Assembly (NCBI RefSeq): GCF_030506305.1 | Contig: NZ_CP119421.1 | Span: 5,224,501-5,288,500, forward strand | DNA from: Porifericola rhodea | GTDB lineage: Bacteria > Bacteroidota > Bacteroidia > Cytophagales > Cyclobacteriaceae | Reading direction: 5' to 3' | Length of the DNA stretch: 64,000 bases | Shown: positions 28,191 to 38,038 of the stretch, piece after piece | Numbering within the stretch: position 1 is the first letter of the stretch | Layout of the letters: every line of letters begins with the position of its first letter | Notes under the pieces: model-generated | Databases searched by the model: none | Seen by the model: only the letters and a program-made list of their open reading frames with translations | What the model was told of the DNA's origin: nothing | Position numbers and translations under genes: made by a program

Positions 28191-29516
28191 TTAATGCTTC
28201 AGCAAAGACGGCTTTTTAAATTTATTTTCAGGAAAGAAGTGATTGACCTGTTCTTCATAAAGTTTAAAGATAAAATCGTCCTCATTGAACTCTACATCAT
28301 CAAAACTAATTACCTCATCTTTTGCAATATCTCTTTTCAGTACTACACCTTCTGATAAACCTATAGGTAGCAGATTTTCTTTTCTCACGATATCAGCATT
28401 CTCACACTGTCCATAAGAAGTATAGCCTCCAAATCCATCAAGAGTTTGTCCTGCTTTAAGATCGGTTTTGGCAGTAGTTATTACTTCTACTACTGGTCCT
28501 CCTATGGGTGCCATTACAGGATCACTAAAATGAAAAACTCTGGCTATGGAGTTGGGAACCTCAAAATAGCATAAGTGATATGGTGTGTAAAAGCTATAAA
28601 TAGGACCTTTACCTAGTTTAAGATAGTTTAAATATTCTTTTGACATCTCATCCTCGGTAGTAGCGTATACATAAACTCCAGGCCCAGGTTGAGCTCCCAC
28701 AACATAATCTACAATTCCGCCCATAGCTTTGAGCTCTTCAACATCATATAGATCGGTAAGTTTATCAATATGCTCTTGTGAGCGGAAGGCATTCATACCT
28801 CTTTTGGAAACCCCCATGCCAGTGGCATTAGCTACAGAAGCCTGCTCAAAGGCAATCTTGGTACCATCAGTAAAATTAGTAATCATGTTGACGTTTTGCC
28901 CTGCATTCTTGGCATATGCATCCATATCTGCCGGACTCTTGTGCTCATCCAGAAAGCCTTTGATATTACCACATACAAGTGGAGTGAAGCCCATATTTTT
29001 AACAAAGCGGTATAAATTCATGATTACGCCAGGCTGATCACCATCACTCCCACTTAGAATTACGTTAGCCTGATCGGCATAATGTTTAAGTATGGGGCCT
29101 ATAGTTGAATCAAGTTCGGCATTCATCAACACCATAGGTTTACGATGCTCTATAGCAGACATGGTTACCTTTGCTGCATAAGCTATTGTACCTGTGGCTT
29201 CTACGAGTATGTCAACCTCAGAAGACTGAGTAAGTAGCTCCGGGTTACTAGTGACAACGGCTACACCCTGACGTATACAGCTGTCAAAGCTTGTATCGTC
29301 CTCACAATCCATCACGCTAGTTATGCCTGCCTTTTGATAGCAGTGGATAGCTTTGTCTAAATTTCTGTTACAAATAGCAACCACTTTCATACCGGGAGTA
29401 TATCTCTCAATTTGATTAACTATACCAATTGCCATATAGCCCGCACCAAGTATGCCGACACGGATAGGATTGTTAATGTCCTCTCTAAACTGTAAAGCCT
29501 TGTCAACGATCATCAT
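28191..29516 (-). CDS. COG4091 homoserine-dehydrogenase-like oxidoreductase with SAF domain
   Basis: The 441-residue protein has an N-terminal Rossmann fold (RVGILGAGYMAIG), a VEATGTIAYAAK segment, and a central dehydrogenase-like domain, followed by a SAF domain in the last 100 residues (KTDLKAGQTLDGFGGYTSYGQ). COG4091 proteins are called predicted homoserine dehydrogenases, but the real one carries ACT or aspartokinase features not seen here. Family members often sit with sugar-modification or polysaccharide genes, so a sugar substrate is plausible. The neighbours here are SusCD and a DAHP-synthase-like gene. It has its own terminator and is probably transcribed alone. Confidence 0.8.
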   Translation of the reverse strand: MMIVDKALQFREDINNPIRVGILGAGYMAIGIVNQIERYTPGMKVVAICNRNLDKAIHCYQKAGITSVMDCEDDTSFDSCIRQGVAVVTSNPELLTQSSEVDILVEATGTIAYAAKVTMSAIEHRKPMVLMNAELDSTIGPILKHYADQANVILSGSDGDQPGVIMNLYRFVKNMGFTPLVCGNIKGFLDEHKSPADMDAYAKNAGQNVNMITNFTDGTKIAFEQASVANATGMGVSKRGMNAFRSQEHIDKLTDLYDVEELKAMGGIVDYVVGAQPGPGVYVYATTEDEMSKEYLNYLKLGKGPIYSFYTPYHLCYFEVPNSIARVFHFSDPVMAPIGGPVVEVITTAKTDLKAGQTLDGFGGYTSYGQCENADIVRKENLLPIGLSEGVVLKRDIAKDEVISFDDVEFNEDDFIFKLYEEQVNHFFPENKFKKPSLLKH

Positions 29517-29720
29517 ATCATTAAAATAGTATTTTTTTGTAATATTAGTACAATGTAATATTATCAGGAATACTCCGCAAATATTTATATAATTATTTCG
29601 CCTTTTTTTTTAACTAAATCAAAATACCTATTGGTTTTACTTCAATGGCTTAAACTTATCATTTGTTTACCACTTCTCAGAATAATTTGAAAAATCTAAC
29701 CTGTCCAAAAAGTATAATTC

Positions 29721-29753
29721 AAAAAAAAAGGTGGCAAATACAAAGCCACCTTT
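29721..29753 (-). terminator. Terminator of the SusCD operon
   Basis: AAAGGTGGC (29727-29735) pairs with GCCACCTTT (29745-29753); a run of A on the plus strand (29721-29729) gives the minus-strand T tract. It ends the SusC-SusD transcript. Confidence 0.85.
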
Positions 29754-29777
29754 CATAGGTAAGAAATTTAATATTAA

Positions 29778-31538
29778 TCAACCAGCATCACTTGCACCAG
29801 GGTAACCCGGGTTCTGAGGGTAACCTCCTTCGGTTCTATCGATTTGTTGTAATGGTATTGGTCTAATAATATGATGATCCTGAATATTATCTTTTGCCTC
29901 AGGGTTATACATTCTCACTCTTTCAACTAATGTTTCTGTTCTTGCAAGGGTAAACCAGCGATGTCCTTCTCCATCCATTTCTCTAGCTCTTTCTTCTAAT
30001 AAAAACTCTAAAGTTGCTTCAGCAGGGGTAATTGTCATTTCATCTTCCATACCTTCCCAAGCAGCTCTTCTACGAATGACATTTATGTCTTCAGCCGCAC
30101 CTGCAGTATTACCAAGTTTTATCCTAGCTTCTGCTCTCAATAGATAAACCTCACCTAGACGCATAAGATAAAAGTCTCTTTGCCCTTGTGTGTGCTGCCT
30201 ATTCGGACGTGTGTTGTCAATGAATTTATTAAGCGTTGGATATACTCTCTCACTGTAAAACCACGGATCGGTATCAAATTGTGGATTTGGGGTAACTACT
30301 ATATAAGGTGCTTTAAACTTATCCTCTGCGTCCCAGTTTTCTTCTAGTCCAGGTCCAGGAATATAAATAGCTGTATCTCCTAAATTAAACTTTAAGTCTC
30401 CCACACTCGCTCCATCTGGTAAATATCCAGCATTCGCCTCATCTTGAGTCCATACAGGAATGTTACTTTCGTTATTTGCATACCATACATGTTTATAGGT
30501 TTCATCATATCTACGATCAATATCCCTGTTCCATAAGCTTAATTGATAATCAGTGGGTCTAAATCTCTTCCAGGGACGGCCGTTTTCTACATCACGAGTC
30601 ATACCAGGAAGTTTATCATACTCCATTAGAAAATATAAATGTCCTCTATGCCCCTGACCATCTAGCCCTTCGTCTACTTGGTTTTTAGAGTTTTGTACAG
30701 CAAAAATAATTTCAGGGTTGTCTTCAGCTGAAGAAATATTAGATGAAACCCCTAAAGTATCTAAACCCCACAGATCAAGATAGTTATTGGCCAGTTCAAA
30801 ATCATAATTGTTGATAATGTTTGAAAATAGTCCTTCTGCTCTTGAAGCATCATCACTTGCACTAAAATCTGTATAGCTCCTTGTCAATAGAGCTAAACCT
30901 AACAGATATTCAGCAGCTGGTTTAGTTACCCTTCCTAAATCTGCCTGTGAATTAGGGAGTATACTTATAGCAAACTCTAAATCAGGAATAATCGCCTGAG
31001 AATATATCTCACTGGCAGGTGTCTTGTTAGCAGTAGTTTCTATTCCTTCAGTCTCTTCAAGACTTAAATGAATATCGCCATAGATTCTTGTGAGGTTAAA
31101 ATAATAAAGAGCTCTCAAAAATCTAACCTCCGCAAGTCGTTGGTTTTTAAGTTCATCTTCTATCTCTACATCTCCTGCCCTGTTGATAACTGCATTGGCT
31201 TGGTTGATCCCTCTATAAAAAACGGTCCAAGTGTCTCTGATAAACCCCTCTTCAGGATTTAAACCACCATCGTACCTGTTTATTGCTTTGTGACTTCCAT
31301 CAGCGCCATTCGTATGGACATCTGTCCCAAAAACAGTCATTGTAAAGCCAATTTCCGGGCCATAGAAATTCTTCATTTCCGCATAAGTTGCTTTTACAGC
31401 ATCTTCAAACCCTTGGGGGGTAGTATAGTAAGATGCAGCAGAAACGTCAGATACAAGCTCTTCCTTTAGATATTCCTCACAAGACTGGCTAAAAAAGGCC
31501 AATAGTGAGACTGATATAATTAATAACTTAGATTTCAT
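29778..31538 (-). CDS. SusD/RagB-family outer-membrane lipoprotein
   Basis: The 586-residue protein is the surface ligand-binding lipoprotein partner of SusC. It has a lipobox SQSCEEY (Cys at about residue 20), helical TPR-like repeats typical of SusD, the family motif LRALYYFNLTRIYGDIHL near residue 145 and the RAEARIKLGN segment toward the C-terminus. It lies 17 bases downstream of SusC on the same strand and is followed by a terminator. Binding specificity cannot be inferred; no glycoside hydrolase is next to the pair. Confidence 0.94.
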   Translation of the reverse strand: MKSKLLIISVSLLAFFSQSCEEYLKEELVSDVSAASYYTTPQGFEDAVKATYAEMKNFYGPEIGFTMTVFGTDVHTNGADGSHKAINRYDGGLNPEEGFIRDTWTVFYRGINQANAVINRAGDVEIEDELKNQRLAEVRFLRALYYFNLTRIYGDIHLSLEETEGIETTANKTPASEIYSQAIIPDLEFAISILPNSQADLGRVTKPAAEYLLGLALLTRSYTDFSASDDASRAEGLFSNIINNYDFELANNYLDLWGLDTLGVSSNISSAEDNPEIIFAVQNSKNQVDEGLDGQGHRGHLYFLMEYDKLPGMTRDVENGRPWKRFRPTDYQLSLWNRDIDRRYDETYKHVWYANNESNIPVWTQDEANAGYLPDGASVGDLKFNLGDTAIYIPGPGLEENWDAEDKFKAPYIVVTPNPQFDTDPWFYSERVYPTLNKFIDNTRPNRQHTQGQRDFYLMRLGEVYLLRAEARIKLGNTAGAAEDINVIRRRAAWEGMEDEMTITPAEATLEFLLEERAREMDGEGHRWFTLARTETLVERVRMYNPEAKDNIQDHHIIRPIPLQQIDRTEGGYPQNPGYPGASDAG

Positions 31539-31555
31539 TGCTTTAGGTTTTAGCG

Positions 31556-34500
31556 TTAAAATTGAAGGTTAACACCTATTAAGAATAATCTGCTACTTGG
31601 TACTACTCCTGACCCAACTTCTCCAGGCTGATTATCATCATCATTATCTTCTACTTCAGGATCAAAAGTTTCAAACTTAGACCAGAACCATGGATTCTGA
31701 GCAGACGCATAAACTCTCAAGCTGCTTATACCTAAGGACTCAGTAAATGAGGTAGGGAGGTTATACCCGAGAGTAACATTTCTTAACTTGACATAACTTC
31801 CATCAAAGTATGTTAAAGTAGATCCGTTACGAGGGCGTTCCTGATTCTCATTAGGACGGGGAGCTTCATTGCTAGGGTTATTTATAGTCCAATAATTAAC
31901 GTCAAGATTGTTGTAACGAGCAAACAACGTATTATTACTATCGTGGAATCTACTACGTACCATATGCCCTAAACGATAGTAAAAGAAAAAGCTAAAGCTA
32001 AAGCCTTTATAATCTATATTGTTAGTCCATCCTCCCATTACATCAGGCACGTCAGTACCCAATACAATTCTATCGTCAGGAGTAATCAATCCATCACCAT
32101 CCTGATCCTTAAGCTTAATTTCACCTGGCACTTTTTGCTCCATATCGCGCGCCAAATCTTCCTCACCTAATTGCCATATCCCAATTTTTTCGTAATCGTA
32201 GAAGACCTTAATGGGCTGACCGATAAACCAACTATTACCCACATCATCTAATGGTTTACCATTTTCGTCTTTGAGAGCTAGCTCTGCAATTTGTTCGTCG
32301 TAACTAGTAAAGTTAAAATTTGTAGTCCAGCTAAAACCATTAGGATTGTCTATAATCACTCCGGTCAAGCCAACTTCAATACCTGTAGTTTCAGTAAGAG
32401 CTACATTTTGAAGGATATCATTATAGCCAGACGTCGTAGGCAAATTACGGCTTAGGAGAATGTGATCAGTATTAGTAGTATACCATTCAAAACTACCAGA
32501 CAATCGTCCTCCAAATAGACCGAAGTCTGCTCCTGCATTAATAGTAGAGGAAACCTCCCACCCTAATAGGGCATTAGGGATTTCTCCCAGTCTGTAACCA
32601 AAAGCTGGCGTTTCATCCCAGGCATAAGTAGTACGCTCCAGTCTACCAAAAGTTTGGTAAGGATCTACAGACGTATTACCTACTGCACCATAAGAAGCCC
32701 TTAATTTCAGTTCTGACAAGAAGTTAAGTCCAGACATAAAGTCTTCATCAATAATTCTCCACCCGGCTGAAAAACCTGGGAAATACTGCCACTTGTTACC
32801 TTCGGCTAACCTTGAAGATCCGTCTGCTCTTAATGTAGCCTGAAATAGATATTTATCAGCAAGGTCATAATTGATACGTCCCATGTAAGAAGCCAAAGTC
32901 CATTCTTCAAGGCGACTATGTAAATCCCCTTTAACCTCTGCCGTTCCTAAGCTATAAAAGGATTGAGACTCATAAGGAAGGTTAGAAACAGAAGTGGAAT
33001 GCCATTCTCTTCTCAATGACTGTATACTTTGAAGAGCAGTAAATTTAAAATCATGAATGTTACCAAATGATTTATTAAACGTAAGCAGGTTTTCTAATGT
33101 ATAACCTAACTCCTCTCTTTGCCATATTCCTGCGCTGGCTGGCCCCCCCCTATTAGTATTTGTAAGACTTGCCCTAAAATCACCATCGCGCCTTTGTCTG
33201 ATATCCGGTCCAAAGGTAGATTTTAAGGTCAACCCATCAGTTATATTTGCTTCTACATACACAGGAGCAAATACCCTGTTTATTTTTCTTTCATCTACGT
33301 AAGCTCCTTCAACTATTTCGTTAAGAGGATTAGTACGAATTCCATCATTGGTTGGTAAGAACCTCAAATTACCTTCATCATCATATGGCTGCCCTAAAGG
33401 ATTATTTGCTAAGGCTTCACCCATGGTAGCATTTGAGCCATAATTTTGAACTGAATTAGAAAGTAAAGTAGATATACCTACTTTAAACACATCATTAATT
33501 TTATGATCAAGGTTAATTCGGCCTGTAATTCTTCTGTAATCCATATTAGAAATAATACCCTGCTCATCAAAATACCCTAAAGAGACGTTGAATTGAGTTT
33601 TCTTATCCCCTCCTCTAACTCCAAGTTGATGGTTTGTTTGCCAACCATTATCGAATACTAGATCTTGATAATCTGTGGAACGCCCAAGTGCAATTGATTC
33701 TAACTCTATAGGATCTTCAAAAATTAGTTCATCTGCTGGTATCACCCCATCATAAGCAACTTGATTTGATTCAGGATCACGACGTCTCGATTCTCGCTTC
33801 ATTGCAGCAAACTCAGCACCGTCCATCATATCTACTTTATTGATGATAGATGAAACACCATAATATCCATCATATGACACTGTAGTTTTACCAGAAGAAC
33901 CTCTTTTTGTCGTGATTAGAATTACACCATTTGCACCTCTTGAACCGTAAACGGCTGTTGCTGCTGCATCTTTGAGTACCTCCATTGACTCTATGTCTTG
34001 AGGGTTAATATCAAATATCGCACTTGTACTACTAGTTTGGGGGATTCCATCAATAACATATAGTGGATCATTTGAAGCAGAAATAGACCTCCTACCACGA
34101 ATTCGTATAGATGGTGCCTGACCTGGGCGCCCTCCTGACGACATCACATCTACCCCTGCTACTTGACCTTGCATAGCTTGCACTCCGCTGGCAACAGGAA
34201 TTTTGGATATTTGCTCATTATCTAAGGAAGCTATTGCTGCGGTTACATCCCGTTTGTCCTGTGTACCATAACCTACTACAACTACCTCTGAGAGTGACTG
34301 AATATCAGGCATCATCACATGGTCTATAGTTGTACGATTGTTAATAGATACCTCTTCGCTTTCATAGCCTACTGAGGAAAAGACAATCGTTTGCGCATCA
34401 GCAGAAATGTTTAGCGTATACTTTCCTTCAATATCTGTAATGGTACCCGTTGTAGTTCCTTTAACGACAACGTTTACTCCCGGTAAAGTTTCCTGGGTTT

Positions 34501-34618
34501 CCCCATCAGTCACAGTACCCCGAATGGTTTTGTCCTGCGACCATGCAAAAAGACTGTAAGACATGAAAGCCATGATGAAAAACATGGACTTCCGCCAAGG
34601 CGGTAAATGATTTTTCAT
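31556..34618 (-). CDS. SusC/RagA-family TonB-linked outer-membrane protein
   Basis: The 1020-residue outer-membrane transporter has a signal peptide ending near FAWSQ, a carboxypeptidase-regulatory-like domain (residues about 30-110), the SusC hallmark LSEVVVVGYGTQDKRDVTAA, a plug domain with SIRIRGRRSISASNDPLYVIDG and a 700-residue beta-barrel ending in FLIGVNLQF. It is the first gene of a SusC-SusD operon and imports an unknown glycan or peptide together with SusD. The pair stands without carbohydrate-active enzymes, so it is not a classic polysaccharide-utilisation locus. The upstream region is AT-rich, with no clear promoter consensus. Confidence 0.95.
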   Translation of the reverse strand: MKNHLPPWRKSMFFIMAFMSYSLFAWSQDKTIRGTVTDGETQETLPGVNVVVKGTTTGTITDIEGKYTLNISADAQTIVFSSVGYESEEVSINNRTTIDHVMMPDIQSLSEVVVVGYGTQDKRDVTAAIASLDNEQISKIPVASGVQAMQGQVAGVDVMSSGGRPGQAPSIRIRGRRSISASNDPLYVIDGIPQTSSTSAIFDINPQDIESMEVLKDAAATAVYGSRGANGVILITTKRGSSGKTTVSYDGYYGVSSIINKVDMMDGAEFAAMKRESRRRDPESNQVAYDGVIPADELIFEDPIELESIALGRSTDYQDLVFDNGWQTNHQLGVRGGDKKTQFNVSLGYFDEQGIISNMDYRRITGRINLDHKINDVFKVGISTLLSNSVQNYGSNATMGEALANNPLGQPYDDEGNLRFLPTNDGIRTNPLNEIVEGAYVDERKINRVFAPVYVEANITDGLTLKSTFGPDIRQRRDGDFRASLTNTNRGGPASAGIWQREELGYTLENLLTFNKSFGNIHDFKFTALQSIQSLRREWHSTSVSNLPYESQSFYSLGTAEVKGDLHSRLEEWTLASYMGRINYDLADKYLFQATLRADGSSRLAEGNKWQYFPGFSAGWRIIDEDFMSGLNFLSELKLRASYGAVGNTSVDPYQTFGRLERTTYAWDETPAFGYRLGEIPNALLGWEVSSTINAGADFGLFGGRLSGSFEWYTTNTDHILLSRNLPTTSGYNDILQNVALTETTGIEVGLTGVIIDNPNGFSWTTNFNFTSYDEQIAELALKDENGKPLDDVGNSWFIGQPIKVFYDYEKIGIWQLGEEDLARDMEQKVPGEIKLKDQDGDGLITPDDRIVLGTDVPDVMGGWTNNIDYKGFSFSFFFYYRLGHMVRSRFHDSNNTLFARYNNLDVNYWTINNPSNEAPRPNENQERPRNGSTLTYFDGSYVKLRNVTLGYNLPTSFTESLGISSLRVYASAQNPWFWSKFETFDPEVEDNDDDNQPGEVGSGVVPSSRLFLIGVNLQF

Positions 34619-35072
34619 AATTAGATTGTTTTGTTGAATAATTGTTAAAGAAAATGAGTATTCAAATAGAGTATTAGTAGCTTTTTCCTCATTTAGTGTA
34701 AAGAATTAAATATAAAGACTTATAAAATCTTCCTATTTTTATCTAATTAAACAAGTGTATTATTAAAAGAAAAGGAATATAAACATATTTTTTTATGATT
34801 TTTCAAAATGCATAGCATCAATTATTGCTTTAATCTTACGCTCCTATTAAAATAATGCAACCGATTTAAATTTAAAATAGCCTATGCATATGTCTTTATT
34901 GAATTAGTACTAAATGACTATAAAAATCTACGCATAACATAGATCAAATGTAGCCCTCCAGTACTTTTTAGGCTAAAAGTTTATATTAAAGTTTGGAAAT
35001 GATTAGGTTTGTAACTTATGTAAATTATAATTCCAAAATTGCTATACGTTTAGCATACCTGATTCATTGATC
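34619..35072. other. Gene-less AT-rich spacer between divergent genes
   Basis: No coding frame is seen. A TAGGTTTG at 35004-35011 fits the -7 consensus for the rightward gene, with TTTA instead of TTTG 20 bases upstream (34980-34983). No matching element was found for SusC on the other strand. Confidence 0.4.
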
Positions 35073-36035
35073 ATGAAAAATCCTGAAGTAAAAATTTATG
35101 CTGGCCCCGATTCTCTTGACGACTTCAATATAGAAGAAGTGTACAAGATGGCTGAGATCAAAGCTCAAGGTAAGCCTGCACTTTATGGTGCCAGAACTGT
35201 CGGGCTGAAGTCTCGTACTAATTTTGATATGGAAAATTCTGACGCAGGATTCATGGGCTATGATTTTGAGGCGATTATGCAAAACTTCAATATTTTCGGC
35301 CATGGCGGTAATGCGGATGATCTTGTGGAGTTGCCCACTGTGGTAATGGCTGAAAAGATATATAAAGATACAGGCCTGATTCCTTCTTCTGAAATTATGC
35401 TACCTGCTATTCAACTAGCATGTATCAAAAAATCTTTTGCTAACGATCCTTTCCTGGTATGGAACTCAGCGGTAGATCAATTGGGTTGGCACATTCGCCA
35501 AATGGCTGGTTTCGCTGAAGAACACGGCTGGATAGTAGGCCTTAAAAACGGTAAGTGGCTGGGTGAAGAATACAAAAAAGCTGAGAGCCCTAACTTTACT
35601 GGCAAAACCAGTATTGAAACCGTTTGGGATGGACTGGTTAACTATGCTTCTATTGCGGATGAAACTATACTTATCCAAAGAGGTTGTGACCTGCCTGCTA
35701 AAGGTGAATACCGTAATCTACCTATCCACTATACTGCTATGCGTACCAAAAGACGCCATGCTGATCGTAAAATAGCTGCATACTTTGACCCTAGTCACTC
35801 TCTGGGCCCTAAAATGAGAGATCAGATTGTGGAGAAAACAGTGGAGGCTATGAAGCTAAAAGTGAACGATGATGAGTACCTATACGATGGCATCCTTATA
35901 GAAGTAGGAACTGCTAAGTGTGATACACACCAGCATATTAATCTGGATGAGTTGCAGGAACTAGTAGATCAGATCAGCGAATTCAGAACGCTCTCTGGTA
36001 GAAGACAAGAAGTCACCGCTAAGCAAGGTGCCTAA
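35073..36035 (+). CDS. DAHP/KDO8P synthase-like protein
   Basis: The 320-residue protein resembles the TIM-barrel of DAHP/KDO8P synthases, which join phosphoenolpyruvate to a sugar phosphate. Landmarks include the segment SAVDQLGWHIRQMAGFAE followed by VGLKNGKWLG (compare the KdsA segment before its ILNIKKGQF-like motif), ILIQRGCD, the DPSHSLGP motif and GILIEVGTAKCDTHQH. Active-site Arg, Lys and His can be placed only roughly and several catalytic residues need an alignment to confirm. The ATG at 35073 follows a TTG two codons earlier. It is divergent from SusCD and 6 kb from a COG4091 oxidoreductase; a role in making a rare sugar acid is possible but unproven. Confidence 0.6.
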   Translation: MKNPEVKIYAGPDSLDDFNIEEVYKMAEIKAQGKPALYGARTVGLKSRTNFDMENSDAGFMGYDFEAIMQNFNIFGHGGNADDLVELPTVVMAEKIYKDTGLIPSSEIMLPAIQLACIKKSFANDPFLVWNSAVDQLGWHIRQMAGFAEEHGWIVGLKNGKWLGEEYKKAESPNFTGKTSIETVWDGLVNYASIADETILIQRGCDLPAKGEYRNLPIHYTAMRTKRRHADRKIAAYFDPSHSLGPKMRDQIVEKTVEAMKLKVNDDEYLYDGILIEVGTAKCDTHQHINLDELQELVDQISEFRTLSGRRQEVTAKQGA

Positions 36036-36057
36036 AAAACAATAGTTTTAAAATAAT

Positions 36058-36083
36058 AAAGCCCCAGTTTGGGGCTTTTTTTT
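36058..36083 (+). terminator. Rho-independent terminator
   Basis: AAAGCCCC (36058-36065) pairs with GGGGCTTT (36071-36078) and runs into more T. It ends the DAHP-synthase-like gene, just before the convergent map gene. Confidence 0.85.
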
Positions 36084-36158
36084 GAATCATATCTTTTATA
36101 ATAAAGATGTATAAATCGCAGGAGCGTAACACTAGCTACATTTTTTAGCTTAGACTTG

Positions 36159-36941
36159 TTAGCTTACTTTAGCTGCTAAAGCTTCTTCTATATATTTAAA
36201 AGTAGATAGTACATCAGGTTCACCATTAACAACTGCTACATCGTGCTCAAAATGAGCAGAGGGGCGGCCGTCAGCAGTAATAATAGTCCAGCCATCGCTT
36301 AATTGCTTTACCCTGCGTGTACCCAGATTGATCATGGGCTCAATGGCTAATACTAATCCATTCTTGATTACTGGTCCTCTTCCTCTTTTACCAAAGTTGG
36401 GAACTTCTGGTGACTCATGCATTTTTTTACCCAAACCATGTCCTACCAACTCTCTTACAACACCATAGCCATGCTTCTCCGCATGTTGCTGTATCGCAAA
36501 AGAAATATCGCCAATTCTTTTTCCAGCTCTGGTTTGCTCTATGCCCAGATCCAGACTTTCTTTCGTTACTTTTAAAAGTTGCTTGATTTCAGAAGAGACC
36601 TCACCTACCTCAAATGTATAAGCATGATCACCATAAAAGCCATTTTTCTTTGCCCCACAGTCAATAGAAATTACATCGCCATTTTCTAATGGGCGATCAT
36701 TAGGTATGCCATGCACAACTGCTTCGTTGAGAGACATGCACAAGGTATTTGGAAAATCATAAAGCCCTAAAAAGCCAGGTTCAGCTCCCTGATCGCGAAT
36801 AAACTCTTCTGCCAGTTTGTCTAAATATAGAGGTGTAATTCCGGGCTTAATTTCCTGAGCCATCAGGCCTAAAGTTCTGGAAACAATCTGCGCACTCTCT
36901 CTCATCAGCTCTATCTCTTCAATACTTTTATAATGGATCAT
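36159..36941 (-). CDS. map: Type I methionine aminopeptidase
   Basis: The 260-residue enzyme removes the initiator Met from new proteins. The five metal ligands of the pita-bread fold are visible: two Asp in SIDCGAKKNGFYGDHAY, His in LVGHGLGKKMHE, Glu in AIEPMIN and Glu in HFEHDVAVV. The family signature HGLGKKMHESPEVPNFG is intact. It is a housekeeping gene. A TAACTTTG at 37027-37034 (minus strand) lies upstream, but no suitable -33 was found. Confidence 0.95.
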   Translation of the reverse strand: MIHYKSIEEIELMRESAQIVSRTLGLMAQEIKPGITPLYLDKLAEEFIRDQGAEPGFLGLYDFPNTLCMSLNEAVVHGIPNDRPLENGDVISIDCGAKKNGFYGDHAYTFEVGEVSSEIKQLLKVTKESLDLGIEQTRAGKRIGDISFAIQQHAEKHGYGVVRELVGHGLGKKMHESPEVPNFGKRGRGPVIKNGLVLAIEPMINLGTRRVKQLSDGWTIITADGRPSAHFEHDVAVVNGEPDVLSTFKYIEEALAAKVS

Positions 36942-37114
36942 GCAATATCGGCTTATCTGTGAATGTATGTAATTACAATAGTTATTAACGCAAAAAAGTT
37001 TTGAGAATAGCCTCCCAAAACTTTGGCAAAGTTAATATAAAAAATGCAATAGAAAATCAGCTAGCCCATACATAAGGCTAAGAGATAGTATAAGCTGGTT
37101 TTATTGTATATCGT

Positions 37115-37951
37115 CTAGACAGACCCGAGCTTTTGCTGAAGCTTTCTCATCTCTTCTGCCATACTTGTTATTTTACCCTGTATATCGTCCAGCTCGTAAT
37201 TTACTTCGGGCAAATGAGATCTTAGATGCCACTCTACTCTCCAAAGTTGCATAATCTGACCTTCCTGCAATTCGTAAGGCTCATGCTTGGGGTTATCGGA
37301 AAGACAACGAATAGAACCATATTGCTGTAGTCGGTTTTTCACTCTTTTTACCTGAATACCTCTTTCTTCAGAAACAACTACGTATACTGCACCATCGTTA
37401 ATATAGCGGTAATCACTTTTATCTAACAGACGACAAATTACCCAATCGTCTTCGCTTAAGGTAGGCTCCATACTATCCCCACTGACCTGTACAGCATAAC
37501 AAAGTCCATCTTTAAGCATGTAGGTAGGCAGCTGTATGCTTTCCTGCGCTTCAAACCACTCCTGAGACTCGTAGCCAGTCAGATAATTTGCAGCAGCTTT
37601 ATGATTAATGAGAGGTACAGTAGTATTTCCTTCTGTATCTTGTGTGGCTACAACAATAACTTCAGTAGCACGGTCTTCATCTTTTTCTCCAGAAACAGAT
37701 TGAGCATGAAAAGGCTTTCCTTTTCCAGTGATTACATACGCGCTATTTATTCCAAATCGTTGAAAGGCACGATTTAAAATCTCTAGCGTTACTGAGCGGC
37801 GATTGGCCTTGATATCCCCAAGGTTAGAAGGAGAAACATCTATACTAGTCGCAAACTCCCTGTCAGAATGCACCTGCTTACTTTTTTTAAGCATATTAAT
37901 ACACTCAAAGAAGCGCTCATTTACAAGATTTTTATACTGATTATCAGGCAT
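37115..37951 (-). CDS. S24-family HTH repressor (CI/LexA-like)
   Basis: The 278-residue regulator has an N-terminal helix-turn-helix (about residues 28-70, with FATSIDVSPSNLGDIK) and a C-terminal S24 peptidase domain. The Ser-Lys dyad is Ser160 in VSGDSMEPTL and Lys202 in IQVKRVK. Proteins of this type resemble phage CI repressors and can self-cleave on DNA damage; the Ala-Gly or Cys-Gly cleavage site was not clearly seen. An amphipathic tail with coiled-coil character follows. It is divergent from a 57-residue gene across an 87-base space full of repeats, so it likely controls both. No phage genes are close. Confidence 0.85.
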   Translation of the reverse strand: MPDNQYKNLVNERFFECINMLKKSKQVHSDREFATSIDVSPSNLGDIKANRRSVTLEILNRAFQRFGINSAYVITGKGKPFHAQSVSGEKDEDRATEVIVVATQDTEGNTTVPLINHKAAANYLTGYESQEWFEAQESIQLPTYMLKDGLCYAVQVSGDSMEPTLSEDDWVICRLLDKSDYRYINDGAVYVVVSEERGIQVKRVKNRLQQYGSIRCLSDNPKHEPYELQEGQIMQLWRVEWHLRSHLPEVNYELDDIQGKITSMAEEMRKLQQKLGSV

Positions 37952-37961
37952 TTATTTATAG

Positions 37962-38036
37962 TATACTTTATTTAAGAATTATTTTCCTTGCAATATACTT
38001 TATTAAAGCATATACTTGTACTTATAGCAAGTACAA
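37962..38036. promoter_or_regulatory. Operator array between the repressor and Cro-like gene
   Basis: The 87-base space between the two divergent starts holds three copies of TATACTT (37962-37968, 37994-38000, 38011-38017) and an 8-bp inverted repeat, TTGTACTT and AAGTACAA, with a 5-base loop (38016-38036). The arrangement suggests several repressor sites overlapping the promoters of both genes. Confidence 0.65.
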
Positions 38037-38038
38037 AT

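Noticed and set aside
28191-29516. True homoserine dehydrogenase of threonine biosynthesis
   Set aside because: The SAF domain and lack of the usual C-terminal regions and of neighbouring thr genes fit COG4091, not the housekeeping enzyme.
29778-34618. Full polysaccharide-utilisation locus
   Set aside because: Only SusC and SusD are present, ending in a terminator; no carbohydrate-active enzyme or regulator is adjacent.
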